From: Thiotrichales bacterium
GTDB taxonomy: Bacteria > Pseudomonadota > Gammaproteobacteria > Beggiatoales > Beggiatoaceae
DNA length: 64,000 nucleotides
Direction: 5' to 3'
Assembly (NCBI GenBank): GCA_016745035.1
Contig: JADGDE010000002.1
Coordinates: 327,876 to 391,875 of the forward strand
The stretch's first letter is position 1. Each line of letters starts with the position of its first letter. This document shows, piece by piece, positions 47,031 through 58,100 of this stretch. The notes under the pieces are model-generated. The model was not told where the DNA came from, made no database searches, and saw only the letters and a list, made by a program, of their open reading frames with translations. The position numbers were made by a program, and so were the translations under genes.

Positions 47031-47309
47031 CTAATCCTCATCTGGACGCGGACGATACAACACACTGATAAGCCCGATCATTTGCACCAAATCAGCGCCA
47101 CTGGCATTGCATAATTCGCTGGTAATTTCTTTACGTCCAGCTTTGTCTGTACCGGCAATATGCACTTTGATTAATTCATGGGCGTTGAGTGCAGTATCCA
47201 GTTCTGCCAGCAGTCCTTCGCTAATGCCTTTCGCCCCAATTTGTAATACCACTTTTAAATGGTGGGCTTGTGCCTTAAGGGCTTTGATTTCACTTTTGCT
47301 TAAAGACAT
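47031..47309 (-). CDS. yhbY: Ribosome-assembly RNA-binding protein YhbY (CRM domain)
   Basis: 92-residue single CRM-domain protein associated with pre-50S particles. The family signature is visible: LKAQAHHLKVVLQIGAKGISEGLLAELDTALNAHELIKV with the GxxG-type loop, and later LCNASGADLVQMIGLISVLYR. Normal length. In enterobacteria it lies near ftsJ-ftsH; here it is followed by a family B repeat and preceded by an RDD protein gene with a 6-base gap. Confidence 0.93.
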   Translation of the reverse strand: MSLSKSEIKALKAQAHHLKVVLQIGAKGISEGLLAELDTALNAHELIKVHIAGTDKAGRKEITSELCNASGADLVQMIGLISVLYRPRPDED

Positions 47310-47315
47310 AGTTGC

Positions 47316-47768
47316 TTACTCCGCGTCGCTAACATCGGCAAGGTAAGTGCCGGAAAAATGGTCATGTAATGTCCAATGATTGGCATTGAACACGCGCCAT
47401 AAATAACCCAGTCCAAAAATTAACCAAGAAAATAGGGCTAGAAAAAAACGTAAATTTGCCTGTGGCAAGCTAGGAGCACTCCCCGTTTGAGAACGGAGTT
47501 TAAATTTCCAAGTCCGCATCCCTAAGGTTTGTCCGCTACGTAGCCACGGAAAAACAAAATACAAATAGCTAAAGGCAAACAAATAGATTTGATAAGCAAC
47601 ACTTTGATTAACTTCTTCAATGGCGTAGCCAAAAATATAATCTGCCACCGTAAAATATAAGTAGCTAACCATAATTAACAGGGCACAAAGCAAAATGCTG
47701 TCATAAACAATGGCAAAAAAATGCCGAAAAATACCAACGTTTTTGTGAGAATGAGAGGTCGTTTGCAT
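47316..47768 (-). CDS. RDD family membrane protein
   Basis: 150-residue inner-membrane protein with three to four membrane segments and the RDD-domain pattern (an Asp after an aromatic, VYDSILLCALL; LRSGQTLGMRTWKFKL; WTLHDHFSGTYL). ATG 47768 is taken as start because the longer frame runs through the rpsT terminator. RDD proteins are of uncertain function, some proposed as small-solute or Na+ transporters. Probably co-transcribed with yhbY. Confidence 0.82.
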   Translation of the reverse strand: MQTTSHSHKNVGIFRHFFAIVYDSILLCALLIMVSYLYFTVADYIFGYAIEEVNQSVAYQIYLFAFSYLYFVFPWLRSGQTLGMRTWKFKLRSQTGSAPSLPQANLRFFLALFSWLIFGLGYLWRVFNANHWTLHDHFSGTYLADVSDAE

Positions 47769-47795
47769 AAGTTTGATGTTGGTCAAATTTTGGAC

Positions 47796-47828
47796 AAAAA
47801 AAAAGCCAAGCATAAAACTTGGCTTTTT
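47796..47828. terminator. Intrinsic terminator of rpsT (bidirectional)
   Basis: AAAAGCCAAG and CTTGGCTTTT form a 10-bp stem around a seven-base loop, with A-runs on the left and T-runs on the right, so it terminates in both directions. It lies 20 bases after the rpsT stop. Confidence 0.88.
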
Positions 47829-47849
47829 TGCAGGGGCTAAGATAAAACC

Positions 47850-48113
47850 TTATGCCATTGCAACGATGCTTTTATTTAAGCGACTTTTATGACGCGCAGC
47901 TTTATTCTTGTGAATTAAGCCTTTAGATGCCGCCATGTCAATCATAGGCACTGCTTCTTTATAAGCAGACTGAGCATTGTCTTTTTCACCTGCTTCTACG
48001 GCATAAACGACTTTCTTGATGTAAGTCCGTAAAGATGAACGTTGAGCGGCATTGTGTTGGCGACTTTTTTCCGCCTGCCGAGCACGTTTTCTCGCTTGAG
48101 CTGTATTAGCCAA
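47850..48113 (-). CDS. rpsT: 30S ribosomal protein S20
   Basis: 87-residue primary small-subunit protein (ANTAQARKRARQAEKSRQHN). The start is TTG at 48113 with GAGG eight bases upstream; an upstream in-frame ATG-type start would add 16 unrelated residues. E. coli rpsT also initiates with UUG, which is involved in its translational autocontrol, so the non-AUG start is conserved. Strong terminator downstream; two tRNA genes upstream on the same strand. Confidence 0.96.
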   Translation of the reverse strand: MANTAQARKRARQAEKSRQHNAAQRSSLRTYIKKVVYAVEAGEKDNAQSAYKEAVPMIDMAASKGLIHKNKAARHKSRLNKSIVAMA

Positions 48114-48176
48114 CCTAATGTCCTCGTTAAAACAATAATCTAAGGTTTTGTATCTACACAAAACCTCGTAAATAAA

Positions 48177-48253
48177 TGGCGCGCCCGGAGAGATTCGAAC
48201 TCCCGACCGCCTGGTTCGTAGCCAGGTACTCTATCCAGCTGAGCTACGGGCGC
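48177..48253 (-). tRNA. tRNA-Arg (anticodon ACG)
   Basis: 77 nt including an encoded CCA (48177-48179). Acceptor stem GCGCCCG/CGGGCGC, anticodon loop CTACGAA giving ACG (wobble A, normally edited to inosine by TadA), T-loop GTTCGAATC. All stems pair well. Confidence 0.97.
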
Positions 48254-48292
48254 ACACTAAAAACTGTAAACTGAAACCACCACTATTATAAA

Positions 48293-48383
48293 TGGTGGAG
48301 AGAGAGGGATTCGAACCCTCGATAGGGGATTAGCCTATACTCCCTTAGCAGGGGAGCGCCTTCAGCCACTCGGCCACCTCTCC
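48293..48383 (-). tRNA. tRNA-Ser (anticodon GCT)
   Basis: 91 nt including encoded CCA (48293-48295). Acceptor GGAGAGG/TCTCTCC with a terminal G-T pair, anticodon loop CTGCTAA giving GCT, long variable arm (ATAGG/CCTAT) typical of serine tRNAs. The discriminator base reads A, where G is usual in gammaproteobacterial tRNA-Ser. Confidence 0.95.
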
Positions 48384-48593
48384 ATCAGTTGAAGCGCGCC
48401 ATTATATATAAGTTTTTAGAAAATGCAAAGACTTTTTTCACTGAGTTGCAAAAATAATCATCAATGTAAGACAAGACTAGCCTGAGCAATAGAATGCTTT
48501 TGTTCTTTAAAAGCACAGGTTAAACTGCGATGACCGCAGAAAGTATATGAATGCTGCTGGCTCCCAGAGCATTTTTTTCTTCAAGGAATCTGA

Positions 48594-50474
48594 ATGTCTC
48601 AATTATCGATGGCTGCTTTAGGTCTGTTGTGTCTCAGCTTGTTATTGTGGTTACGCGCGCGCCCACAAAAACAATTAGCTCATGCGCTGCAACGTGCTCA
48701 AGAAGTACGTCCCAATGAATTGCAAGAATGGTATCAACGTTCGCAACAATTGCTTGATGATCGGGGATGGTTGGTATTTTGTCGGGGGCAGGTGAGCCAA
48801 GCCAATTTAACCACGCCAATGAGTGCCGTTAGCTGTGCTGCCTATCAAAGCAAAATAGAACGGGTGGCATCACGTAATACTTACCAATCACGCACCATCG
48901 TTTATCAGCAACAGGTACAGGGGCATTGTTTTATCTGTGATGATAAAGCTGATGTGCCGCTTTATCTTGAACAAGGCGCAGAGATTGACCCCGCCTTATA
49001 CCAATCACAACGCGATGAGTTTTCGCCACAAAAACCCGCACAGCCAAGCTTCCCTGTCCCAGCAGATGATCGACAAACCTTGGGGTTTCAATTGCATGAA
49101 TCGGCATTAACCAATGGACAAAGCCTGTCTGTTTTTGCCGAGGCAAAAGTGCGCCAAGGGGTATTCAGCCTCGCCAAACCAGAAAAATTAACCCATTGTT
49201 TACTCAGTCCGCTCTCTAAAGCAGCATTGGTATCACAACAGGGCAAAATCGCCCATGAAAATGCCTTCAGTGTTTGGCTTTTGTGTGTGCTTGCCGGCTT
49301 ATTAGTAGGGGTAGAAAAAGATGGTTTGGCAACAACAACGGCTTTTTGGAGTTGTTCGGGGTTTTTTTCCTTATTGTTTCTTGCCTATCATTTGCGCTCT
49401 TTATCCTTTTCTAAAAATAAAGCCCAAGCCAGCTTAGGGCTTGCACTGTTATTTGCCTTCTCTGCGTGGTGGTTAAGTCCTGAAACAACACCAATACCAA
49501 CATCAACGCCCAACGAAACCCTTATCTCTAAGCCGCACATAAGTGCCTCAAAAAAACCAAAGCCCTCATTACACCCGCCTAAATTAGCTGTGCCAGATAT
49601 TAATTTAAATCCACAAACTGCCGCTTTAGAGCAACAATATTTTGTTTTATATCAACGCTTAGAGCAGGTGGCAAAAGAAATGAAATATACCTTAATAGCT
49701 TTACAGCTCCCAGAGGGGTTTCGTTACAGTCAGGCTGATTGGCAAGCTTATGAACAAAGTTTAGCTGCTGCAATGGCACACAAACCCGATTTAAAACCCT
49801 TGCTAGATAAAGACCTCAATAAAGACCAAGCACGTAAATTGATGCAGCCCTATCGCTTTGATATAGCCACTTTCGATCAAGATATTGCCAATATCACCGG
49901 GTTGCCTGTCCATCACATCGCCTTATACCGTGAAGTTAAAGGTAAATACCGATTAAAACAATGGCTAGAGGATTTGCCAAGTGTCGCCAATAGGCAATGG
50001 CTGGCGTGGTATTTTGCTTTAGCTGCCTATAAAACCCCGAAAGAAGCCTTATTTATTGATGATGGCACAACGCAAATGGTCGCCGCGCAGATGCGTGTTA
50101 AATTTTCAGCTATCACGGCTGAATTTATGACGCATAAACGTTTATTGCTCAAATCAATACAACAGCAATTAGCACAAACAAGCGAACCTGTGCATAAAAA
50201 CCAATTGCTTAGCCGTTTAGTGATTTATAAAATTTTGGCATACCATGCTGGGCGAGTGACAGGCTTTGCTAGAAATCTGGCAGGCTATCCAGCACTGAGG
50301 GCAAAAAGAAAACATTACCCTAAAGCGGCCGCTTTATCCGAACACTTAGGTGTGGCGTTTAGTGAATTGGCATTTATTCAACGCAAAGGGGTCAAGGGAT
50401 TGAAATTACGTCAGTTAGTTGATGAACTCACCTGGTTAGATAAACGCGCTGCTTTATATGCAATAACGCATTAA
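48594..50474 (+). CDS. Membrane protein with a GIDE-type (E3-ligase-like) domain and a novel C-terminus
   Basis: 626 residues. N-terminal membrane anchor (1-20), then about 60-205 resembling the GIDE/MULAN BAM domain: WLVFCRGQVSQ, TTPMSAVSCAAYQSKIERV and LHESALTNGQSLSVFAEA. Three further hydrophobic segments lie at about 225-295, followed by a Pro-rich linker and a C-terminal soluble region (about 340-626) that I do not recognise; it is helical, Gln/Lys-rich and has no obvious catalytic motif. Prokaryotic GIDE proteins lack the RING finger of the eukaryotic ones and have no known activity. No clear operon partner. Confidence 0.55.
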   Translation: MSQLSMAALGLLCLSLLLWLRARPQKQLAHALQRAQEVRPNELQEWYQRSQQLLDDRGWLVFCRGQVSQANLTTPMSAVSCAAYQSKIERVASRNTYQSRTIVYQQQVQGHCFICDDKADVPLYLEQGAEIDPALYQSQRDEFSPQKPAQPSFPVPADDRQTLGFQLHESALTNGQSLSVFAEAKVRQGVFSLAKPEKLTHCLLSPLSKAALVSQQGKIAHENAFSVWLLCVLAGLLVGVEKDGLATTTAFWSCSGFFSLLFLAYHLRSLSFSKNKAQASLGLALLFAFSAWWLSPETTPIPTSTPNETLISKPHISASKKPKPSLHPPKLAVPDINLNPQTAALEQQYFVLYQRLEQVAKEMKYTLIALQLPEGFRYSQADWQAYEQSLAAAMAHKPDLKPLLDKDLNKDQARKLMQPYRFDIATFDQDIANITGLPVHHIALYREVKGKYRLKQWLEDLPSVANRQWLAWYFALAAYKTPKEALFIDDGTTQMVAAQMRVKFSAITAEFMTHKRLLLKSIQQQLAQTSEPVHKNQLLSRLVIYKILAYHAGRVTGFARNLAGYPALRAKRKHYPKAAALSEHLGVAFSELAFIQRKGVKGLKLRQLVDELTWLDKRAALYAITH

Positions 50475-50502
50475 ACCCAGGTTGAGTCACCGTTATTGAC
50501 TA

Positions 50503-50606
50503 TCTGATGTGACGCAAAGGCTGCTTTTACTCTACGGCAAAAGATCACTAGGCAAGTGGAAAAGCACCTTATTGTGGTAAAAACAGGCTGAGTACGTCAC
50601 ATCAGT
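50503..50606. repeat. Family A palindromic repeat, copy 4 (104 bp, shortened)
   Basis: Ends TCTGATGTGACGC and GCTGAGTACGTCACATCAGT, with ACTA on both flanks. About 29 bases shorter than the canonical element; the ends carry compensating changes (TGACG/CGTCA), so the terminal stem is maintained. Confidence 0.7.
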
Positions 50607-50712
50607 TACTATCTTGCTAGACCAAGCCACCATAGATCCATTACAATGAGGCACAAACAGTGCAGGGTGGATACGCTTTGCCACTTATGGTCATTTAGTA
50701 CAAGGGGGAGGC

Positions 50713-51642
50713 ATGTCCAAATACCGTTTAGTAACACGCAGTGATTTTGATGGGTTAATCTGTGCGGTTTTACTTAAAGAAAAAGACCTCATTGATGAAA
50801 TCAAATTTGTACATCCAAAAGATATGCAAGATGGCAAAATTGAAATCACAGACAGGGATATTACTACCAATCTCCCCTATGTTGCAGGCGCGCATTTGGT
50901 CTTTGATCATCACTCTAGCGAGGCTGTTCGTAATGCCGATGCCAGTTGTGACAATTATATCCTCGACCCAGATGCCCCCTCGGCGGCGCGTGTGGTTTAT
51001 AACTATTACGGCGGAGCTGAGACATTTCCTAGCATTAGCGAAGAAATGATGAATGCAGTCGATAAAGCAGATTCAGCCCAATTCAGTCGTGAAGAAATTT
51101 TGTTTCCCAAAGGCTGGAGCTTGCTCAATTATTTGATGGATGCACGCACAGGGCTAGGGCGCTTTAAGCGTTTTCGTATTTCTAACCACGCTTTGATGAT
51201 GGCTTTGATTGATTATTGCAAAGATCATACGATTGAAGAAGTATTGGAAATGCCGGATGTGCAAGAACGGGTCGAATTATATTTTGAACACCAACGCGCA
51301 TCCATGATGCAAATTGAACGTTGCGCAACCACTCATGGCAATTTAATTGTATTGGATTTGCGTAATGAAGAGGAAATTTATGCCTCTAATCGGTTTATGA
51401 TTTACGCCCTCTATCCTGAGTGTAATGTGTCTGTTCATGTGATGTGGGGCCTTAAACAACAAAATACCGTTTTTGCTGTGGGTGCTTCGATTATTAGTCG
51501 TACCTCTAATACGGACATCGGTGCTTTGATGCTCAAATATGGCGGTGGTGGTCATCGCAAGGCGGGGACTTGCCAAGTGCCTAATGATCAAGCGGATGAA
51601 GTCTTAAACGCCTTAATTTCTACCATCAATGCTGATGGTTAA
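50713..51642 (+). CDS. DHH-family phosphoesterase
   Basis: 309 residues of the DHH superfamily (RecJ, exopolyphosphatase and nanoRNase relatives). Motif I is TRSDFDGL (residues 8-15) in place of HxDxD, motif III is FDHH (near 73), and the DHHA1-type C-terminal motif GGGGHRKAG lies near 280. Probably a manganese-dependent phosphodiesterase or exopolyphosphatase acting on short oligonucleotides, cyclic dinucleotides or polyphosphate; the substrate cannot be read. AGGGGGAGG precedes the ATG. Monocistronic between two family A repeats. Confidence 0.85.
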   Translation: MSKYRLVTRSDFDGLICAVLLKEKDLIDEIKFVHPKDMQDGKIEITDRDITTNLPYVAGAHLVFDHHSSEAVRNADASCDNYILDPDAPSAARVVYNYYGGAETFPSISEEMMNAVDKADSAQFSREEILFPKGWSLLNYLMDARTGLGRFKRFRISNHALMMALIDYCKDHTIEEVLEMPDVQERVELYFEHQRASMMQIERCATTHGNLIVLDLRNEEEIYASNRFMIYALYPECNVSVHVMWGLKQQNTVFAVGASIISRTSNTDIGALMLKYGGGGHRKAGTCQVPNDQADEVLNALISTINADG

Positions 51643-51644
51643 TT

Positions 51645-51872
51645 ACTGATGTTATGCAAAGGCTTCTTTTTGGCTCCAAAAAGCCAAAAAACCGCCATTG
51701 CTGCACGGCTAAATACCACTAGTACAGCAATTGACAAATACCTATAATTGCAACATGTTGTAATTATATGGTTTTCTGTTAAAAAACCTTATCGATATTT
51801 AGTGAATGCTGTACTAGGCAGGCGGAAAATCACCCTATTGTGACAAAAACTGGCTTAATGCGTAACATCAGT
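51645..51872. repeat. Family A palindromic repeat, copy 5, interrupted by another element
   Basis: 228 bp with ends ACTGATGTTATGC and GCGTAACATCAGT; minus the 93-bp insert and its 2-bp TA duplication it is exactly 133 bp like copies 1 and 2. It starts two bases after the stop of the DHH gene. It accounts for much of the 533-base gap before the PKS gene. A worn single end (CAGACGTTACGTAAAGG, about 51888-51904) lies just beyond; the rest of the gap holds a possible PKS promoter. Confidence 0.82.
51722..51814. mobile_element. 93-bp nested MITE-like element with TA target duplication
   Basis: Termini GTACAGCA and TGCTGTAC are inverted repeats; TA is found on both sides (51720-51721 and 51815-51816), while the uninterrupted family A copy reads ACTAGGCAGG at this point with a single TA. 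The TA target and GTAC-type ends resemble IS630/Tc1-mariner elements, inference from the target only. No coding capacity. Confidence 0.75.
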
Positions 51873-52059
51873 TATTTATTTCGCTATCAGACGTTACGTA
51901 AAGGTTTTTTGTCGACTTCTATAGTGAGGTTTAGTCGAGTGTTAGCAAGCACTCCCCCCAGATTTCCAAGCCCTAAAACCTAAGACATAAACACAAAGTG
52001 TTTCTACTCAGATCCAACCCTTGATCCGTACCAAGACTTTCAAGAAAAAAGTTTAAGCA

Positions 52060-52089
52060 TTGATCATTGAACTAAATTCGAGATAGTAT
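52060..52089 (+). promoter_or_regulatory. Possible sigma-70 promoter of the PKS gene
   Basis: TTGATC at 52060 and TAGTAT at 52084 are 18 bases apart. Each matches the consensus at four of six positions. Position relative to the PKS start (about 75 bases of leader) is reasonable; otherwise unsupported. Confidence 0.25.
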
Positions 52090-52105
52090 TTACCCGCCAA
52101 ACCCT

Positions 52106-52125
52106 TATAAAAGCCGACTTTTATA
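52106..52125. promoter_or_regulatory. Inverted repeat in the PKS leader (possible operator or RNA stem)
   Basis: TATAAAAG and CTTTTATA around CCGA form a perfect 8-bp stem 50 bases before the PKS start codon. It could be a repressor site or a leader hairpin. Confidence 0.35.
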
Positions 52126-52175
52126 GTACGCTTATTCATCTCGTTTACCCTATTGCAACCATAAGTGAACCCATT

Positions 52176-55100
52176 ATGGCAACAGAAAAAAACCAAGATT
52201 TAGCCATCATTGGGATGGGCTGTCGTTTTCCCGGTAATGCCCATAACCCCAAAGCTTTTTGGGAAATGTTATGCCAAGGTGAGGATGGTGTTGTCGAAGT
52301 GCCAAAAACACGTTGGAGTCTCCAGCGCTTTTATAATCCCAATCCCGAACAAATTGGCAAGACCCATGTCAAACACGGCGGTTATTTACAGCAGCGTATT
52401 GATGAGTTTGATGCCTTGTTCTTTGGTATTTCTCCCCGTGAAGCCGAGACCTTAGACCCACAACAGCGTTTATTATTAGAGGTGGCGTGGGAAGCTTTGG
52501 AAGATGCAGGTTTGGTCGCCAGTCAGTTGGCAGGCACAGACACCGGGGTCTTTATCGGTGGTTTTATGATGGATCACCTTTCCTCTCAAACCAGTTTACT
52601 CAACCGCCATTTAATCAATACCCACAGCGCGGTAAGTTTTAGCCAAACCTTATTATCTGCGCGCTTGGCTTATACCTTTGATTTACAAGGGCCTTGTTTT
52701 TCTATGGACACCGCCTGCTCCTCGTCTTTGGTCGCTATGCATCAAGCTTGTCAGGCGATTTGGCGCGGTGAATGTCAACAAGCTTTGGTCGGTGGGGTTA
52801 ATGTCATGTATCGCCCTGAGACCTTGATCACCATGGTTAAGGGGCAGTTTTTAGCCGCTGATGGACGCAGTAAAAGTTTTGATGTCCGTGCCGATGGTTA
52901 TGGGCGCGGTGAAGGCGCAGGGCTGGTCGTTATCAAACCCCTCGCACAAGCACAAAAAGATGGCGATTTAATCTATGCCAGTATCGTCGGTACAGGGATT
53001 AATCAAGATGGACATACCGATGGCATTACCGTGCCTAACCCCAAAGCTCAAGCGCGTTTGATTCGCTCAGTATTAAATAAAGCCAAAGTCAAAGCCGAGG
53101 ACATCGCCTATGTTGAGGCGCATGGAACAGGCACGGCTATCGGTGACCCACTAGAATGCCAAGCTTTAGGAGAATCACTACAAGCGTCACGGCAAGCGCC
53201 TTGCTGGGTCGGCTCAGTCAAAGCCAATATTGGTCATTTAGAATCAGCCGCCGGGATTGCTGGAGTGATTAAAACCGCTTTGTGTTTAGCGCATAAACAA
53301 ATTCCTCCGGTTGCCAATTTACAAACCCCCAATCCTCGAATTGCCTTTAGCGAATTAGGGCTACGCTTACCGCGTCGGCTGGAGAACTTTAGCGCCGATA
53401 GCCCTTATGCAGGAATCAACTCTTTTGGTTATGGCGGAACCAATGCCCACGCTATCTTAAAGCATGTCCACACACAGCAAAAAAACAGCATTGATAGCCC
53501 GGATGAATTTTATTCTTTACCCATCTCTGCCCGCAGTGAAAAAGCCCTGCAAGCTTTGGCACAACGTTATCAAACGCTATTAACCGATGAGGATTTATCG
53601 CTTCAGGATATTTGTTATTCTGCCGCCACCCGCCGTGAACATCACCGCTATCGTTTGGTCTTACAAGCCAAAACTCGCTTGGATCTACAACAGCAATTAA
53701 ACCAATTTATTGAAGGTAAAGGCACGCATTTACCACAAGGCAAAGCCTCACCGAAAAAAAGAAAAGCGGTGTTTGTCCTCACGGGCATGGGGCCACAATG
53801 GTGGGCGATGGGGCAGAACTTATACCAACAAGAGCCAGTGTTTAGAGACATGGTGCAACGTTGTGATAACCTTTTTAAACAAATCGCTGGTTGGTCTATT
53901 TTTGCGGAAATGAACAAGCCGGAGTCGGAGTCACGCATGGCCGAGACGCAGATTGCCCAGCCTGCCAATTTTGTTTTACAAGTGAGCTTGGCAGCCTTGT
54001 GGCGCGCCAAAGGCATTGAACCGGCGGCGATTGTCGGTCACAGCGTTGGCGATGTCAGCGCCTCTTATCTCTCTGGCGTGCTTAGTTTAGAAGATGCGCT
54101 GTTGGTCAGCTATCAGCGTGGGCGCTTACAACAAAGCCAAGCCGGGCAAGGCAAAATGTTGGCGGTGGGTTTATCAGCAGAAAAAGCCAGCGCCTATGTA
54201 GAGCGCTTTGGCAATAAAGTGGATTTTGCCGCTATTAACGGCGTGGCTTCTGTGACCCTCTCTGGTGACGCTGAGGCGTTAGAACAAATTGCTGCCGAGC
54301 TAGAAGCACAAGAGATTTTTAACCGCTTTTTACGGGTCGAATTGGCCTATCACAGCACGGTGATGGAAGCGATTAAAGATGAGTTGCTCAACGCGCTAGA
54401 GGGCATCAAACCTGGCTTACCGAAGATAGATTTATACTCGACCGTGACCGGGAAAAAAGTCGAGACGGTGTTATATGATGCGCCTTATTGGTATCAAAAC
54501 GTGCGCCAGCCGGTCTTATTTGCTGACAGCATTCGCTCCTTGGCACGCCAAGGGCATGATTTGTTTTTAGAAATTGGCCCGCACCCCGTGTTGGCGGTGG
54601 CGATAAAAGAAGTCATGAGCGCAGAAAAAGTCCATGCCGATGTGGTGGCGAGTTTACGCCGGGAATTGGACGAGCAAAGTTTGTTTTATCAAGCTTGGGG
54701 TAATTTGTATTGCTTGGGCGCAACGCCAGATTGGCAAACTTGCTACCCTGATGGTGGACAGTTTGTACGCTTACCCTTATACCCTTGGCAACGCAGTCAT
54801 TATTGGCATGAAAGTCAGGCAGCCATTATTGACCGTTGTGGTCATGAAGGCGATCACCCCTTGTTGGGTCATCGTGCCAATGCCCCGACCCCGACTTGGC
54901 AACAACCGTTGAATAATCAATATTTACCGTGGTTACCGGAACATCAAGTGCAAAGTTTGGTGGTTTTGCCGGGGGCGGCTTATGTCGAAATTGGTTTACA
55001 AATACAGCAACAAATTCAAAAAAATAAACACATTCGCTTAGAGCAATTGCAGTTTAAACGTGCTTTAGTGATCAATGATTTGGATGAACCAGAATTACAC

Positions 55101-58100
55101 AATGATTATAGTGCTGATGATCAAAGTTTTCGGATTTATAGCCGCCGTCGTGATGGGCAAGAATGGACTTTACATGCCCAAGGGCAAGTACAAGGTTTGG
55201 AGGCGCTCCCCAGTGTTCAGGTTGATTTGGCACAGCTACAAGCCCAATGCCCCAATGCCCTCGCTATTGATGTCTTATATGCGCAATTAGGTAGCCGAAA
55301 TTTACATTATGGCAATGAATTTCGCACCATCAAACACGCTTGGCGTGGTGAGCAAGAAATCTTAGTGCAATTGGTGGCACAAGCACCTTTAGAAGGCTAT
55401 GCCTTACATCCCACTCTATTAGATGGCGCGTTCCAATCTTTAATCGGTTTATTGGATGGGGGAGATGAACGCAGCTTTGTCCCAGTCGCCATTGAAAAAC
55501 TGGATTTTTATGCCAGTCCCAGTAGCACACTGTGGGCGCACAGCATGATCACTCAACAAGATGAGCATTCTCTCTTGGCGGATATTGGCGTATATGATGA
55601 ACAAGGCGTGTGTATTGTTAAGATTAATAACTTACGCTGTCAGGCGATTAATGAACAAAAACCCAAGCGCCATGTCGAAGACTGGTTGTATCAGGTCGAT
55701 TGGCAAGCCAAAGCCTTAGCCCCAGTAGAAACGCCCTTAAAAGGCAACTGGCTGGTGTTTATGGATCAACAAGGCTTAAGTGATGCCTTAATTCCCAAGC
55801 TAGCGGTAGGGCAAGTCATCCGTGTCTATCCCGGTGATAGCTTTAAAAAAATCTCACCAAGTGAATTTCATATTCGTCCGCAACAAGAGGGCGATATGAA
55901 AAACTTAATACAAGGTTTAAATACACAAGCACTCAGCGGGGTGTTGTTTGCTTGGGCGCTAGACTTAGTCCCGGCACAAGATGAAGATGGGACCTTGATG
56001 AGTACTGCCTTATTGTATTGCGCCCGTCAATGTATGGCGATTAATCAAGATAACTTACATTTTTTTGTGCTAAGCATTGGCGCGCAAAGCCTCGCCCAAA
56101 CCCCAGCCATCAATGCTGCCCAAGCTTCTGTCGTTGGTTTGAGTCGGGTTATTAGTAATGAATATACCCTGCGTTGTAAAAGTATTGATTTAGAAGACAG
56201 TCAAGATCCCGCCATTCACCAAGCTCTGATAAACGAGCTGTTGGCACAAGACGAGGAGCCAGAAGTCGCGCTTTATCAGCAGCAGCGCTTGGTATATCGG
56301 GTCAATCGCTGGCACAGCCAACAATCGAGCAGTATTAGCCTGAGTTTGGATGATTATTTTCAGCTGCAAGCAGGTGAAAAACACAACTATTGGCAACAAA
56401 CACAAGCGGCTGATGTGGCTGCCAATGAAATTGAATTACAGATCGATCATCTGATTTTACCCAAAGCCTTTCAGCTAGCTAAAGCCCAAACTTTAATGGT
56501 GGCAGGTCATATCAAACGTAGCCAACACAGCGACTTTAGTCCGCAACAAAAACTGCTGGTTCTAGCGCCTGTGAGCAGCTTATCCAGCCATTTATGCCTT
56601 GATGTCAAACAAGCTGAAATTATTCCACTTGCGGCTGAACAAAGTTTATCGAGCTTGGAGCAAGTACAAATCAGCGCTTGTTTACCCGCCTTTAGCCAAG
56701 CGGCATATTGTTTACAAACGCTATTGCCGTTACAAAAACAACAACGGCTGTTCATTCATGCCAGTGAGGATGATTTTGATTTGGCCTGTGCGCAGTTAGC
56801 ATTGCAAAGTGGCTGTGATGTGAGCGCCAGTTATCACTCGGAGCGTAAAAAACAAGCCTTAGCGACCTTGGGCATCCAGCAATTGTATGCTCTTGAGGAC
56901 AAGCAAACCATTGCTGCGGAACTGGATGTCATTATCAGCACGCGTGTGGATGAATTTATCAAACAAAGCCTAAGCCAACTCAAGCCCTTTGCTCGGCTGT
57001 TATTAGTCGATACACAAATCGATCATGTCAGTTTACAACAACTTAAAAATATTCAAATACTCCAATTTGATAGCCAAGATTTTGCCCAACAGCACAAAGC
57101 CCACTATCAGCAAAGCCTTGCCCAAACCTTGGCACGTTTACAACAAGGACAATTAAGCCCCGCGCCTATCGAAGTGTTTGACTTAAAACACCATGAACAA
57201 GCCTTACAAGCCACGGCACAACATAGCGTCGCGATACAAATGAGCACCACCGCGACCATAGAAGCACAAGCGTTGCCGCAAGCCTTAGCGTTGCAACAAG
57301 GCAGTTACCTTATCACGGGTGGTTTTGGTGGCTTTGGTCTGAAGCTGGCCGCATGGCTGGTAAAACAAGGTGTGAAACAACTGATTCTCGTTGGGCGCAG
57401 AGGTGCTGCTAGCGATGATGCCAAACGCACCTTGGCTTTATTAAAACAAAGCGGGGCGCAAATAGAAGAAGCCAAGGTCGATATTACTCAAGCGGAACAG
57501 GTACAAGACTTAATCAAGCATATCCAACAACATTGCCTGCCATTGGTGGGCGTATTTCATACCGCAGCAGTCTTAGATGATGCCATGCTCAATGACTTAA
57601 GTGCTGAGCGCTTGGCAGCGGTGATGCTACCCAAAGCCAAAGGCGCATGGTATTTGCACCAAGCGACCAAGGACCTGAATTTAGCCTATTTTGTCTTGTT
57701 CTCATCTATCTCCGCTTTGGTGGGTAAACCGGGGCAAAGTAATTATGTCGCGGCCAATGCGTATTTGGATCAGCTGGCACACTATCGCCGCGCCCAAGGG
57801 CTGCACGGGCTAAGCCTTAACTGGGGGGTCTTATCCGAGGTTGGTATGGCAGCCAGACAAAATGTTGAAGCACGCTTACAGCGCATGGGCATTGGCAGCT
57901 TTAATCCCGACGAAGCCATGCAATTATTGGCATTGTCACTGCAAAGCCAACAAGGGCAATTAGGGCTGATGAATATAGATTGGCAAGCCTTTTGGCAAAC
58001 CAATAGTAACCGCAATGTGGCTTTGCGTTATGCTGATTTACTGGAACCCGAATGGCTAATAACGACTAGCCCATTACAACAACTATATGATGAACTCAAA

